Source of the DNA: Mucilaginibacter endophyticus
GTDB lineage: Bacteria; Bacteroidota; Bacteroidia; Sphingobacteriales; Sphingobacteriaceae
Reading direction: 5' to 3'
Assembly (NCBI RefSeq): GCF_003351025.1
Contig: NZ_QPCG01000002.1
Coordinates: 186,001 to 250,000 of the forward strand
Length of the DNA stretch: 64,000 bases
Shown one piece after another: positions 42,496 through 52,532 of this stretch. The notes under the pieces are model-generated. The model saw nothing but the letters and a program-made list of their open reading frames with translations. It had not been told where the DNA came from and did no database searches. The position numbers and the translations under genes are program-made. The first letter of the stretch is position 1, and each line of letters starts with the position of its first letter.

Positions 42496-43026
42496 ATGGA
42501 AATTTTGAACGATTCTCAACTTATTGAGCAATTAAAGGCAGGGGACAAGGAGGCCTTTGAAGCAGTATTTAAAAAATACTACAAGTTGCTTAATGTATCA
42601 GCCTTTTACATTTTACAGGACGAAATGGAAGCTGAGGACACTGTTCAGGGTTTTTTTGTTGATCTTTGGGAAAAGCAATTATTTACCAATATTAATTCGT
42701 CATTAAAAGCATATCTAACTACGGCAATACGTAACCGTTGCCTGAAAAAAGTTGAAAGCGAAACACGCACGCAAAAGAAATTGGTTGACTATAAATACAC
42801 ACTTACCGAGGTAGAGGAGGAAGAAACGCCTGCACCCGAAATTTATCCGGAGAAAATGCTGGCTGATCTGTCAATACAGCGGATGCAGGCTTTTACCCTG
42901 GTGCACTATGAAAATAAAAAATATAAGGATGCAGCCTTTGAAATGGGAATCAGCATAAATTCATTGAAAACTCACTTGAAACTGGCCATAAAAACTTTAA
43001 AAGAGGGGTTAAAAAGTGCCAAATAA
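42496..43026 (+). CDS. ECF sigma factor (PUL 2)
   Basis: A 176-residue RpoE-like sigma factor. Region 2: 'FEAVFKKYYKLLNVSAFYILQDEMEAEDTVQGFFVDLWEK' spread over residues about 21-60; region 4: 'RMQAFTLVHYENKKYKDAAFEMGISINSLKTHLKLAIKTLK' near the end. Unlike the PUL 1 sigma factor it has no hydrophobic tail. It is first in a co-directional row sigma-FecR-SusC-SusD, so it probably activates its own operon on signal from the SusC STN domain. Confidence 0.95.
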   Translation: MEILNDSQLIEQLKAGDKEAFEAVFKKYYKLLNVSAFYILQDEMEAEDTVQGFFVDLWEKQLFTNINSSLKAYLTTAIRNRCLKKVESETRTQKKLVDYKYTLTEVEEEETPAPEIYPEKMLADLSIQRMQAFTLVHYENKKYKDAAFEMGISINSLKTHLKLAIKTLKEGLKSAK

Positions 43027-43062
43027 GTTCACCCATTTATCCATAATGAGGTCTTACAAATA

Positions 43063-44208
43063 ATGACATACAATAAAGCGTATTTTCAGGAACTAATAAT
43101 TGAGCAAATAGCGGGCACGATAAGTGAGGAAGAAAACCATTTGCTTAACGAGGCTATACAAAATGATCCAAGGGTTAAACAACTTTGGGATGAAATGCAG
43201 CAGAAATTATCTTCAGACAAGGCTCAAAACTTTTTTGACAACATAGATGAAAACAAAGCCTGGGATAAAATTGAGCCCGAAATAAAACAGGCTAAGCCTA
43301 TCAACACCCGTCGCATACAAATCACAAAATGGCTATCTATGGCTGCTTTGTTATGTATTGCTTTTACTGCCGGGTATTACTGGCGAAAAATGCCCGACAA
43401 TGAGACGGTTGCTGCAAAAAAGGATACCAAGGCCCCGGCCATCGAGCTCCGGATGGCGAACGGACAACATATCGATCTTTCGGATACAAGCAAAAAGGTG
43501 ATCAGTGTACCTTTCGCGCATTTAAAGAAAGGCACTAACGGCTTAAGCTATCAGCTTGATAACAATAAAACGGCTGAATGGAGTACGCTTGTTATTCCGT
43601 CAAAATTAAATTACCGGATAGTGCTTTCAGATGGCACTGAGGTTTGGTTAAATTCAATATCAAGCCTGCGCTTTCCTTTTGCATTTTCAGGTAAAACGAG
43701 GGAGGTGTATTTAACCGGTGAGGCCTTTTTTAAAGTAGCAAAAAACGCCGCCCAACCATTCATTGTACATACAGACCAAACTGATGTAAGGGTTTTAGGC
43801 ACCGAGTTTAATGTAAACACTTACCAGGCCAATAAAATAGTGACATCATTAGTTGAGGGTTTGGTTTCAACAAGCGGGCAGGGTAAACGAAAAATGCTTC
43901 TGCGGCCGGGTTATCAGGCTGTTTACACACCGGTTACGGGATTTATCTCGCAAACGTTTGATCCTGCGATTGAACTGGCCTGGATGAATGATATCTATTA
44001 TTTCCACGATACTAAACTTCATGATATAAGCGATGTACTGCTTCGGTGGTTTGATGTCAAAGTTGTTTTTGATGATCCTGCCAAAGCCGATGAAGCATTT
44101 AGCGGTGCTATCCAAAAGAATAAACCGGTTGATGTTTTTATACAGAATATCAAGGCATCTGCCGGTGTTAACGCCGTTTTGAGGGAAGGAGTTTTGCACA
44201 TCAGGTAG
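43063..44208 (+). CDS. FecR-family anti-sigma factor (PUL 2)
   Basis: A 381-residue inner-membrane regulator. N-terminal sigma-binding domain, a membrane helix at about 90-106 ('WLSMAALLCIAFTAGYYW'), and periplasmic FecR core: 'SKLNYRIVLSDGTEVWLNSISSLRFPFAFSG', 'YLTGEAFFKVAKNAAQPFIVHTDQTDVRVLGTEFNV'. The C-terminal part ('LHDISDVLLRWFDVKVVFDDP') is the DUF4974 domain that contacts the transporter's STN. It starts 36 nt after the sigma gene and is cotranscribed with it. Confidence 0.95.
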   Translation: MTYNKAYFQELIIEQIAGTISEEENHLLNEAIQNDPRVKQLWDEMQQKLSSDKAQNFFDNIDENKAWDKIEPEIKQAKPINTRRIQITKWLSMAALLCIAFTAGYYWRKMPDNETVAAKKDTKAPAIELRMANGQHIDLSDTSKKVISVPFAHLKKGTNGLSYQLDNNKTAEWSTLVIPSKLNYRIVLSDGTEVWLNSISSLRFPFAFSGKTREVYLTGEAFFKVAKNAAQPFIVHTDQTDVRVLGTEFNVNTYQANKIVTSLVEGLVSTSGQGKRKMLLRPGYQAVYTPVTGFISQTFDPAIELAWMNDIYYFHDTKLHDISDVLLRWFDVKVVFDDPAKADEAFSGAIQKNKPVDVFIQNIKASAGVNAVLREGVLHIR

Positions 44209-44437
44209 TTTAGCAGCCTCAGCTAATCCAACAGTTGTTTTCTGTAGTGCTTAATGCCTGGTTTTTAACCAGATTGAGAAATCCTTGCCTAAATAATTGA
44301 ATTTCACTTAACTGTAACTCATTGATTTATTGCTAATTGAATCTTATGTAATTAAAAAAATACATTTTTTCCTGTTCCCGTTCACCCGTTTCATCAGGAT
44401 GCGGTCTTAAAGAAAACCAAATCATAAACCCAATAAT

Positions 44438-47400
44438 ATGGAGAGAATTTTATTCAGCCGGCGGCTTATACTGCCCTTTATTTTTCTTTTATTGGTAACC
44501 CGGTACAGCGCTGTTCAGGCACAGGCAACGGGGCCAATAACACTCAAAAAGGCTAACGTCAGTTTAGCCGAAATATTCAAATCAATCAAAAAGCAAACTG
44601 GTCTGACTGTTTTTTACAGCAACAATTTGTTGAATGACAAAGAGCTTGTTTCTGTAGATTTTAAGAAAGCCGAGTTAAAAGAAGTATTCGGTGTGCTTTT
44701 GAAAGGGAAAGATCTCAATTATGTAGTGCGTGATCAGCTCATCGTAATTGAAAAAAATGAACCTGTACCCGTTGTAGCCCCACAGAAAAAAGAACCGGCA
44801 AAAGCTGTTATTCCCAAAAAGGTGCAGGGCGTTGTCACCGATGATAAAGGCCTCTCCTTACCGGGCGTAAGTGTTAAAGTTAAAGGCACTATGAATGGCA
44901 CACAATCTGACGTGGATGGCCGGTATACGCTCAATTTAAAAGAAGGAGGGAGTTCAATCATTGTTTTTTCATTTGTAGGTTCAAAATCCCAGGAGTTTGA
45001 TCTTTCAAACTACCCCTTATCTGCAGCCGGTGTCTACAAAATTGACGTACAAATAGGGGCTGACAGAAACGCGCTTGAAGAAGTTGCAGTTGTTGCTTAC
45101 GGTACCCAGAAAAAAACAAGTCTGGTAAGCTCTATCACCACAGTAAACCCTAAACAGCTCAAAGGTCCGTCAAGTAACCTTACTACCATGCTTGCGGGTG
45201 TTGTGCCCGGCATGATCTCCTATCAGCGAAGCGGTGAACCGGGTGCTGATAATGCCCAGTTCTTTATCAGGGGCGTGGGGACCTTTGGTGCCGGTAAAGT
45301 TGATCCCTTGATATTGATCGACGGTATAGAATCAGGTACTACCGACCTTGCAAGACTTCAGCCGGATGATATCTCGGGTTTTTCGGTACTAAAGGATGCT
45401 ACCGCTTCATCACTATATGGTGCAAGGGGGGCCAATGGCGTAATCCTGGTAACTACAAAGCGTGGTGATGTTGGCGCTGTTAAGTTTAATATTCGCGGTG
45501 AAAATTCAACTTCGTCAAATATTAAAAACATCGACCTCGCCGACAATATCACCTACATGACATTGGCCAACGAAGCTGTGTTAACCCGTAATCCCCTTGG
45601 TGCTTTACCTTACTCTCAAAACAAAATAGATCATACAGCGAAAGGCGATGATCCGCTGCTTTACCCTAATAACAACTGGATCAAACAGTTGATAAAGAAC
45701 AAAACCAGCAATCAACGCTTCAACATGAACGCCAGCGGTGGTTCGGAAAAGGCCAAGTACTATCTGGCCATGACCTATAACATAGATAATGGTAACCTTG
45801 CCGAAAACAGCCTGAATAATTTTAGCAATAACATTAAACTGCAATCTTATTCTATTTTATCAAATACCACTTTAAATCTTACAAAGACCACCGAGGCTGT
45901 TGTAAGTTTAAAAGGTCAGTTTGATAGCTATCATGGGCCTGTTGGCGGCGGCGGTTTTACTTTCTTGAATGCCCTTTGGAGCAACCCGGTTGCGTTTCCG
46001 GCCATTTACCCAGGCAATTTGCTTCCTTATGTAAATCACCCGCTTTTTGGTAATGCCATTATCCCAAGCGGCGGATTGTACGTAAACCCTTATGCTCAGT
46101 CTTTGTCTGGTTTTCAAAGTTCAAATACAAGTACTTTAACCGCGCAATTAAATTTAAGCCAAAAGCTTGATTTTATTACTCAGGGCCTGTCGGCACGTGC
46201 CATGGCGTATACCACACGATATTCTTACTTCACAGTTTCGCGCCAGTATAGTCCTTATTACTACCAGTCAAATATACTTAACGGGCAATTCAATGGGTTA
46301 ACGCTGCTTAACGACGGCTCATCGGGAAGTATAGGTCCAACGCCAACCGAATATCTCACTTACAATCAAAACCCGGCGGCAAATATTTCCAACTCCATTA
46401 CCTACATCGAAACTGCAGTAAACTACAACCGCACATTCGCCCAAAAGCATGCGGTTAGCGGGTTGCTGATTGGTACTATGCGTAATTTTCTTACCGGCAA
46501 TGCGCCAACACTTCAACTGTCGCTGCCATCGCGCAACCAGGGTGTATCCGGCAGGTTTACCTATGGCTATGATAACCGTTACCTGGTTGAATTCAACTTC
46601 GGCTATAACGGTTCTGAGCGTTTTGCAAGCAACCACCGTTTTGGTTTCTTCCCTTCTGTAGGCGCGGGTTGGGTTGTTTCAAATGAGAAATTTTTTGAGC
46701 CTTTACTGTCAACCATCGATAACTTGAAATTTAGGTTTACCTATGGTTTAGTGGGTAACGACCAGATAGGTTCAGCTACAGACCGTTTCTTTTATCTGTC
46801 GGATGTTAACTTAAACAATGGTTCAAATGGCCAGTTCGGTACTAATTATAACTACAGCAGGCCAGGTGTAGTAACCTATCGTTACGAAAACCAGAATATC
46901 ACCTGGGAACAATCAAGGCAAACCAATATTGGTATGGATTTAACGGTGGCTAAAAACTTTACCTTAACCGTAGATGCCTATCAGCAAAAGCGCGATAATA
47001 TCCTGATGGTGCGCAGTACCATACCAACTTCAATGGGTTTACAAGCCAATATATCATCAAACGCCGGTAAGTCATCAAGCAAGGGTATTGATATTGCTAT
47101 GGATTATAAAAAGAGCTTCAACAACTCCTTTTGGGTTCAATCACGCGGTACGCTTACTTACTCTAAAAGTAAATTGTTAAAAAATGAGGAGCCTATTTAT
47201 GGCGATAATCTTAAATACCTGAGCAAAGTTGGCAACTCTTTAAGCCAGATCTACGGTCTTATTGCCGAGCGCTTATTTATTGATGATAAAGATGTTGCCA
47301 ACTCGCCGGTGCAAAGCTTTGGCGACTACAAAGCCGGTGATATCAAATACCGCGACATGAATGGTGATGGCAAAATATCCAGCTCGGATGTTGTACCTAT

Positions 47401-47932
47401 CGGCTACCCGATTGTGCCGGAGATTATCTATGGTTTCGGCTTTTCTTTTGGCTATAAAAACTTCGATATCAGTGCATTTTTTCAGGGTTCTGCACGCTCA
47501 TCTTTTGTGATTAATTCTGCAGATATTTCGCCTTTTTACCTGATAAATGGCTTGCAAACCAACGGACTTAATTCTGGCAACCAAAGTGGCCTGTTAAGCA
47601 CCATAGCTAAGGACCACTGGTCGGAAGATAACCGTAACCCGTACGCTTTTTGGCCCCGCCTAAGCACCCAGATACAGGGCAATAATACCCAAACTTCAAC
47701 ATGGTGGTTGCGTAACGGCTCCTTCGTTCGCCTTAAATCAGCAGAGTTGGGTTACAATTTCAACAAAAGCCAGCTTAAAGGCCTCCACTTAAATAGTGCG
47801 CGTATCTACCTGAATGGTTTGAACCTGCTGACCTTAAGCAGCTTTAAACTTTGGGACCCGGAAATGGGAACATCAGGATTGGGCTACCCAATTCAAAAAG
47901 TATTTAACGTGGGCCTAAGGGTAGAATTTTAA
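44438..47932 (+). CDS. SusC/RagA-family TonB-dependent transporter with STN domain (PUL 2)
   Basis: A 1164-residue outer-membrane transporter. Signal peptide about 1-29 (ends 'SAVQAQ'); STN domain about 32-105 ('LKKANVSLAEIFKSIKKQTGLTVFYSNNLL'); a Pro/Lys-rich linker; carboxypeptidase-like domain about 130-215 ('VQGVVTDDKGLSLPGVSVKVKG'); 'LEEVAVVAYGTQKK' TonB-box region; plug with 'FIRGVGTFGAGKVDPLILIDGIESG' and 'YGARGANGVILVTTKRG'; then the barrel, ending 'FNVGLRVEF', a normal C-terminal outer-membrane signature. The SusD partner follows 20 nt downstream. The 229 nt before it hold no gene. Confidence 0.95.
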   Translation: MERILFSRRLILPFIFLLLVTRYSAVQAQATGPITLKKANVSLAEIFKSIKKQTGLTVFYSNNLLNDKELVSVDFKKAELKEVFGVLLKGKDLNYVVRDQLIVIEKNEPVPVVAPQKKEPAKAVIPKKVQGVVTDDKGLSLPGVSVKVKGTMNGTQSDVDGRYTLNLKEGGSSIIVFSFVGSKSQEFDLSNYPLSAAGVYKIDVQIGADRNALEEVAVVAYGTQKKTSLVSSITTVNPKQLKGPSSNLTTMLAGVVPGMISYQRSGEPGADNAQFFIRGVGTFGAGKVDPLILIDGIESGTTDLARLQPDDISGFSVLKDATASSLYGARGANGVILVTTKRGDVGAVKFNIRGENSTSSNIKNIDLADNITYMTLANEAVLTRNPLGALPYSQNKIDHTAKGDDPLLYPNNNWIKQLIKNKTSNQRFNMNASGGSEKAKYYLAMTYNIDNGNLAENSLNNFSNNIKLQSYSILSNTTLNLTKTTEAVVSLKGQFDSYHGPVGGGGFTFLNALWSNPVAFPAIYPGNLLPYVNHPLFGNAIIPSGGLYVNPYAQSLSGFQSSNTSTLTAQLNLSQKLDFITQGLSARAMAYTTRYSYFTVSRQYSPYYYQSNILNGQFNGLTLLNDGSSGSIGPTPTEYLTYNQNPAANISNSITYIETAVNYNRTFAQKHAVSGLLIGTMRNFLTGNAPTLQLSLPSRNQGVSGRFTYGYDNRYLVEFNFGYNGSERFASNHRFGFFPSVGAGWVVSNEKFFEPLLSTIDNLKFRFTYGLVGNDQIGSATDRFFYLSDVNLNNGSNGQFGTNYNYSRPGVVTYRYENQNITWEQSRQTNIGMDLTVAKNFTLTVDAYQQKRDNILMVRSTIPTSMGLQANISSNAGKSSSKGIDIAMDYKKSFNNSFWVQSRGTLTYSKSKLLKNEEPIYGDNLKYLSKVGNSLSQIYGLIAERLFIDDKDVANSPVQSFGDYKAGDIKYRDMNGDGKISSSDVVPIGYPIVPEIIYGFGFSFGYKNFDISAFFQGSARSSFVINSADISPFYLINGLQTNGLNSGNQSGLLSTIAKDHWSEDNRNPYAFWPRLSTQIQGNNTQTSTWWLRNGSFVRLKSAELGYNFNKSQLKGLHLNSARIYLNGLNLLTLSSFKLWDPEMGTSGLGYPIQKVFNVGLRVEF

Positions 47933-47952
47933 AAGCTTTCAAAATCAGTTAT

Positions 47953-49929
47953 ATGAAAACTAATTTTATACAAAAAATTAAGCATTCAGTATTAAGCAGC
48001 ACGCATAAAGGGAATATTACCTTCATCATTGTGGCCTTAATAATGATTGTGCCGGTATCATCCTGTAAAAAATCATTTCTGGATGTTGTTCCTGATAACG
48101 TATCAACAATAGCCAACGCGTTTGTTTCAAAAACCGAAGCAGAAAAGTACCTGTTTACCTGCTACTCATACCTACCAACAGAAACTGACCCTACCTATAA
48201 CGTAGGCTTAACCGCCAGCGACGAAGTTTGGGTAGAAGACCCTGCAAATCACATCCGGTCAACAAACGTGCTGCAACTGCCAAGGGGCTTTCAAAACTCA
48301 TCAGATCCGATTGCCAACTATATGAATGGTACCAGGGATGCGGCAGCCAACTATAAAGCTATCCGCGATTGTAATGTTTTTATTGAAAATGTAAGCGATC
48401 AAACTAAAGTGAGGGATCTTGACATCGATACCCGCGAACGCTGGATTGCTGAAGCACAGTTTTTAAAGGCGTTTTATCACTTTCAGTTGTTCCGTGCTTA
48501 TGGGCCAATCCCAATTATTGATAAAAACCTGCCTATCGATGCGCCTATTGATCAAGTCCGGGTAAAACGTCGACCGGTTGATGAAGTGGTAACTTATATA
48601 GCTGGTTTGTATGACCTTGCGGCAGGAAAACTACCTTTAACTATCAGGAACGAAGGAAGCGAGCTGGGGCGTGTTACCAAAGCTGCGGCTTTGAGCATGA
48701 AAGCAAAATTGCTGGTAACTGCGGCAAGCCCGCTGTTTAATGGCAACCCCGATTATAATTCATTTAAAAATAAAGACGGTGAGCAGTTGTTTAATTCAAC
48801 CTATAGCGCCGAAAAATGGCAGCGCGCTGCAGACGCCTGTAAAGCGGCCATTGATTTTTGCGAATCTCAAAATATCCACTTGTACACATTTCCTACGCCA
48901 ACCATTCCGCTAAGTGAAACTACCATGACGCAGATGAGTATCAGGAATGCCATGAGCGAGAAATGGAACGATGAATTGATCTGGGGCTTAACTGCTGATA
49001 ACAATATCAACTATAATTCCTTTTTCCAGTCGATGTGTGCTGGTCAGTATGACTTTAACAATGCTGATGCTGCCAAATCGGCAAACCGTCCGCTGCTTGG
49101 CCCTACCATAAAGATGGCCAAAATGTTCTATACAAAAAACGGCGTGCCTATCAACGAAGATAAAACGCTTGATTTTAGCAACATAGCAGAGCTACGTGTT
49201 GGTACACATGCTGAACGTTTTAACATCAAAGAAGGCGAAACAACCGCAAGGCTTAACTTTGACAGGGAGCCGCGCTATTATGCCGACCTTGGGTTTGACC
49301 GTGGTGTATGGTACATGGCTAATAGCCCAACCAAAACCGACGAAGATACCTGGTGGATGAAAGCCCGCGGAGCCGAAGTTGGACAGTCTTCGCCTATACC
49401 TATTGCCGGTTTTTACATGAAAAAAGCACTTAACTGGCACTATGAATGGGCAACAGTTACCTATATTAACTATCCATGGCCCGAAATGCGCCTTTCTGAC
49501 CTTTGCCTGCTTTATGCAGAAGCCCTAAACGAAGCACAAGGCCCGGTAGCCGATGTTTATACCTATGTAAACAGGATCAGGGCCAGGGCAGGGCTGCCTA
49601 CCGTTCAGGATTCGTGGTCAAACTTTAGTATCAACCCAACAAAGTATACGACAAAAGACGGCATGCGCTCAATTATTCAGCGTGAACGCGGCGTGGAACT
49701 TTGTTTTGAAGGGCATCGTTTCTGGGATCTGCTACGCTGGAAAATCGCAGGGGTTGAGCTCAATGGCAACGTAACCGGCTGGTCGATAAATGAAAATTCA
49801 CCTGAGTTGTATTATCGTGAACGCACTATATTTTCAAGGCACTTTGTGATCCCACGCGATTATTTATGGCCGATACAGGAAAATGACCTGCTGGTTAATC
49901 AAAACCTGGTGCAAAACCCTAACTGGTAA
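47953..49929 (+). CDS. SusD/RagB-family glycan-binding lipoprotein (PUL 2)
   Basis: A 658-residue outer-membrane lipoprotein, longer than the roughly 500-residue norm. A 20-residue extension precedes the lipoprotein signal; lipobox 'VPVSSC' with Cys at about 38. SusD pattern: 'KKSFLDVVPDNVSTIANAF', 'EAQFLKAFYHFQLFRAYGPIPIID', 'VTKAAALSMKAKLLVTAASPLFNG', and C-terminal 'YTYVNRIRARAGLPTV...IQRERGVELCFEGHRFWDLLRWK'. It is the lid of the SusC pore encoded just upstream. The extra length lies in the middle and may shape the binding site. The ligand is unknown; the GH106-like gene upstream suggests a rhamnose-containing glycan. Confidence 0.95.
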   Translation: MKTNFIQKIKHSVLSSTHKGNITFIIVALIMIVPVSSCKKSFLDVVPDNVSTIANAFVSKTEAEKYLFTCYSYLPTETDPTYNVGLTASDEVWVEDPANHIRSTNVLQLPRGFQNSSDPIANYMNGTRDAAANYKAIRDCNVFIENVSDQTKVRDLDIDTRERWIAEAQFLKAFYHFQLFRAYGPIPIIDKNLPIDAPIDQVRVKRRPVDEVVTYIAGLYDLAAGKLPLTIRNEGSELGRVTKAAALSMKAKLLVTAASPLFNGNPDYNSFKNKDGEQLFNSTYSAEKWQRAADACKAAIDFCESQNIHLYTFPTPTIPLSETTMTQMSIRNAMSEKWNDELIWGLTADNNINYNSFFQSMCAGQYDFNNADAAKSANRPLLGPTIKMAKMFYTKNGVPINEDKTLDFSNIAELRVGTHAERFNIKEGETTARLNFDREPRYYADLGFDRGVWYMANSPTKTDEDTWWMKARGAEVGQSSPIPIAGFYMKKALNWHYEWATVTYINYPWPEMRLSDLCLLYAEALNEAQGPVADVYTYVNRIRARAGLPTVQDSWSNFSINPTKYTTKDGMRSIIQRERGVELCFEGHRFWDLLRWKIAGVELNGNVTGWSINENSPELYYRERTIFSRHFVIPRDYLWPIQENDLLVNQNLVQNPNW

Positions 49930-49968
49930 ACGCGTAGCAACAATATGTTGAACATTAAAAACATTAAC

Positions 49969-51174
49969 ATGGAAACAAGGAAATTACAAGCAGCTTTCTG
50001 CACCTTACTATTGATGATAGTAATGGCTGGCTGCAAGCAGGAATCACTCAATAAACCAACTATAACCAATAATAATGCGCCGGGAGTTGTCTCCAACGTA
50101 CAGGTGCAAAACCTTAACGGCGAGGCTACTTTAACATATACTTTGCCTGGCGATAATGATCTCTTTTATGTAAAAGCTGTATACGAAACTTCGCCGGGTA
50201 AAACACGCGAGGTAATAGCTTCACATTATACCAATACTTTAACTGTTGACGGTTTTGGCGATACGCTTGCGCACGTAGTGAAACTATATGCCGTTAATTC
50301 AAGCGAGAAGGCATCGGCACCGGTAAATGTTACTGTAACTCCATTAACGCCGCCTTATTTACTTGCCTACAGATCTCTTAAAGTTACTGCTACCTTCGGT
50401 GGTTTTAACGTGACTTGCGATAACGAAGCCAAAGATAATCTCGCTATTGTGCCGATGGTTGATACTGCCAATAACGGCCAATATGTGCAGCCAAAGGGAA
50501 TGGATAATATCTATAGCAACAGTGTTTTGATAAAAGCAGCAGTAAGGGGGCAACCTGCTGTTGAACGTAAGTACGCGTTTTTTGTACGCGATAGGTTTTT
50601 AAACAGGTCCGATACGTTATTTATGAAACTTACGCCGTTTTATGAAGAGCAGTTTTCGAAACTTGACTGGTCGGCTTATGTGTTGCCTGGCGACGCCACG
50701 AATTTGTACTCATATACCGACGTAACTAAGACTTTTGATGGCAACTTTACCGGCGGCTGGCCTAACTGTCTCTTTACTGTTGAGAGTGCCGGCAGCCCAC
50801 AAATGGTAACTATCGATTTAGGCAAGCAACGTGTGTTCAGTCGTTTCATCATGAACCCGTTCATTGAAATTGGTAATGTGTACTACGTACGTGGAAATTT
50901 AAGGGATTTTGAAATCTGGGGCTCAAACTCGCCAAATGTAAACGGCGCTCTTGATGCCTCATGGACAAAATTATTGACCTGTAACGTGGTAAAACCATCA
51001 GGATCGCCATCGGGCACAGAAACAGCTGCCGACTATAACTATGCGCATGACGGCTGGGGCTTTGATTTTCCGGCTGGATTGAGTGCGTACAGGTACATCA
51101 GGATCAGGAGTTTACGAAATTGGACGGGTTCATACTTTATGAGTATCAGTGAATTTACCCTGTTTGGAAAGTAG
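49969..51174 (+). CDS. Surface lipoprotein with DUF4959/DUF5126/F5-8C-like domains (PUL 2)
   Basis: A 401-residue lipoprotein. Start at 49969 gives the signal 'METRKLQAAFCTLLLMIVMAGC' with the lipid Cys at 22. A fibronectin-like N-terminal domain (about 40-125: 'GEATLTYTLPGDNDLFYVKAVYET') and a second beta domain are followed by a C-terminal discoidin-like (DUF5000) domain ('FTGGWPNCLFTVESAGSPQMVTIDLGKQRVFSRFIMNP', ending 'SISEFTLFGK'). Such proteins follow SusD in PULs and are thought to be surface glycan-binding proteins. Domain names are from memory of the family pattern. Confidence 0.8.
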   Translation: METRKLQAAFCTLLLMIVMAGCKQESLNKPTITNNNAPGVVSNVQVQNLNGEATLTYTLPGDNDLFYVKAVYETSPGKTREVIASHYTNTLTVDGFGDTLAHVVKLYAVNSSEKASAPVNVTVTPLTPPYLLAYRSLKVTATFGGFNVTCDNEAKDNLAIVPMVDTANNGQYVQPKGMDNIYSNSVLIKAAVRGQPAVERKYAFFVRDRFLNRSDTLFMKLTPFYEEQFSKLDWSAYVLPGDATNLYSYTDVTKTFDGNFTGGWPNCLFTVESAGSPQMVTIDLGKQRVFSRFIMNPFIEIGNVYYVRGNLRDFEIWGSNSPNVNGALDASWTKLLTCNVVKPSGSPSGTETAADYNYAHDGWGFDFPAGLSAYRYIRIRSLRNWTGSYFMSISEFTLFGK

Positions 51175-51208
51175 TAAGACCGATGCATTTATCAATTTAA
51201 TTACCATC

Positions 51209-52453
51209 ATGAAATTATATAAAATAACATCATACTATCTGTTGATGCTGGCAGCCTTCATCATAAGCTCCTGCACTAAAATGGATGATTTCAAAAAGAA
51301 ATATGAGCCCAACGGGCCAATTATTTACCCGGGCAAACTGGATTCGGTACAGGTATTTTCGGGTAGGAACCGGGTATTACTCACCGGCCTTTTTACATCT
51401 GATCCTAAAATTGTAAAATATAGGGTATACTGGAACAGTAAGCAGGATTCGGTAGATACGCCGGTGAAGCGCACCAGCGGGGTTGATACGGCGAAATTAT
51501 TTATACCTAATTTGCCTGAAGGTATCATGACCTTTGAGATCCGCACCTATGACAATGAAGGGCACGTATCCATTCCGGTTACCCTGGCGGGGAACGTGTA
51601 TGGTAGTTTGTACCAAAGCTCGCTTATTAACCGCGGTATAGCAAAAGCCGAACTTCAAACAGACGGATCAGCCTTAATTAACTGGGCCGATGTTAACGCT
51701 GATGACGGTTTGCTTTCTATGGAGATCAAATACACTGATGTCTCAAACAAACAACATGATACATTGATCACTTCGGTGCCGACGGGCTTAAGCACATCGT
51801 TGCCTAAATTCAAGGCAGGTGGGGTAATTAGCTATCGTACAGCGTTTAAACCCAATAAAACAGCCATTGATACTTTTTATGTAGATTTCCAGGATCATAG
51901 CGTTAAGGCCGATGTAACCAGTATTTACCTCACCAATACTGGGCCTTTCCAAAGGGATAGTTTTGACGGGCGCTGGGGAACGCTTGCCGCGCCATGGATA
52001 ACCAACGCGGCCGCTAAAAATAAAGGGGGTATTAACGGAGGTTACAGCTCTGATGGCGGTGGTACTATTAACTGGGAAACCTGGAATAATACGCCTGTGG
52101 TTAACGGTATTGTTTATCAGGCCACATCGTCACCATTACCGGCCGGAAATTATATTGTTTCCTTTGATGCGTATTCAGAAGTTCAATCAAACTCCTCGGT
52201 TTATTGTATTGCAGCGGCCGGAGGTAATGGCATACCGGTGCTCGCAAACCTTTCAACATCCTTAGGATATGTGAATTTGTTTAACGGTGCTAACGTAGGC
52301 AGTACAAGCCCCAATTCAAGAGAGGTAAAAACTTTTACTTTTACGCTTGCATCGCCACAAGTAGTATCGATAGGTTTTTTAGGAAACATTGTAGGGAACG
52401 GCAATCCGGGCAGTTACTTCACGGTGTTTAATATTAAACTCTTCAAAAATTAA
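51209..52453 (+). CDS. Surface lipoprotein with DUF4998/DUF5013-like domains (PUL 2)
   Basis: A 414-residue lipoprotein. The start at 51209 gives the signal 'MKLYKITSYYLLMLAAFIISSC' (Cys22); the frame open from 51149 overlaps the preceding gene. N-terminal DUF4998-like region ('YPGKLDSVQVFSGRNRVLLTGLFTSDPKIVKYRVYWN'), a middle beta domain, and a C-terminal domain rich in Gly/Asn/Ser ('GGINGGYSSDGGGTINWETW') that resembles a carbohydrate-binding jelly roll (DUF5013). Last gene of PUL 2, ending at a strong terminator. Probably a second surface glycan-binding protein. Confidence 0.8.
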   Translation: MKLYKITSYYLLMLAAFIISSCTKMDDFKKKYEPNGPIIYPGKLDSVQVFSGRNRVLLTGLFTSDPKIVKYRVYWNSKQDSVDTPVKRTSGVDTAKLFIPNLPEGIMTFEIRTYDNEGHVSIPVTLAGNVYGSLYQSSLINRGIAKAELQTDGSALINWADVNADDGLLSMEIKYTDVSNKQHDTLITSVPTGLSTSLPKFKAGGVISYRTAFKPNKTAIDTFYVDFQDHSVKADVTSIYLTNTGPFQRDSFDGRWGTLAAPWITNAAAKNKGGINGGYSSDGGGTINWETWNNTPVVNGIVYQATSSPLPAGNYIVSFDAYSEVQSNSSVYCIAAAGGNGIPVLANLSTSLGYVNLFNGANVGSTSPNSREVKTFTFTLASPQVVSIGFLGNIVGNGNPGSYFTVFNIKLFKN

Positions 52454-52461
52454 AGACGATA

Positions 52462-52495
52462 AAAAAAGTCCCCGGTGAATCCAGGGACTTTTTTG
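52462..52495. terminator. Bidirectional terminator at the end of PUL 2
   Basis: AAAAAAGTCCC pairs with GGGACTTTTTT around an 11-nt loop. Poly-A and poly-T on opposite sides serve both PUL 2 (plus) and the MFS gene (minus). Confidence 0.9.
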
Positions 52496-52532
52496 TTTTT
52501 ATATCCAACAGTTTAGTAACAGAGTTTATCTC

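Noticed and set aside
44258..44272. CTGGTT-TTT-AACCAG hairpin after FecR of PUL 2
   Set aside because: Short stem with no T-run; FecR and SusC may still be cotranscribed.
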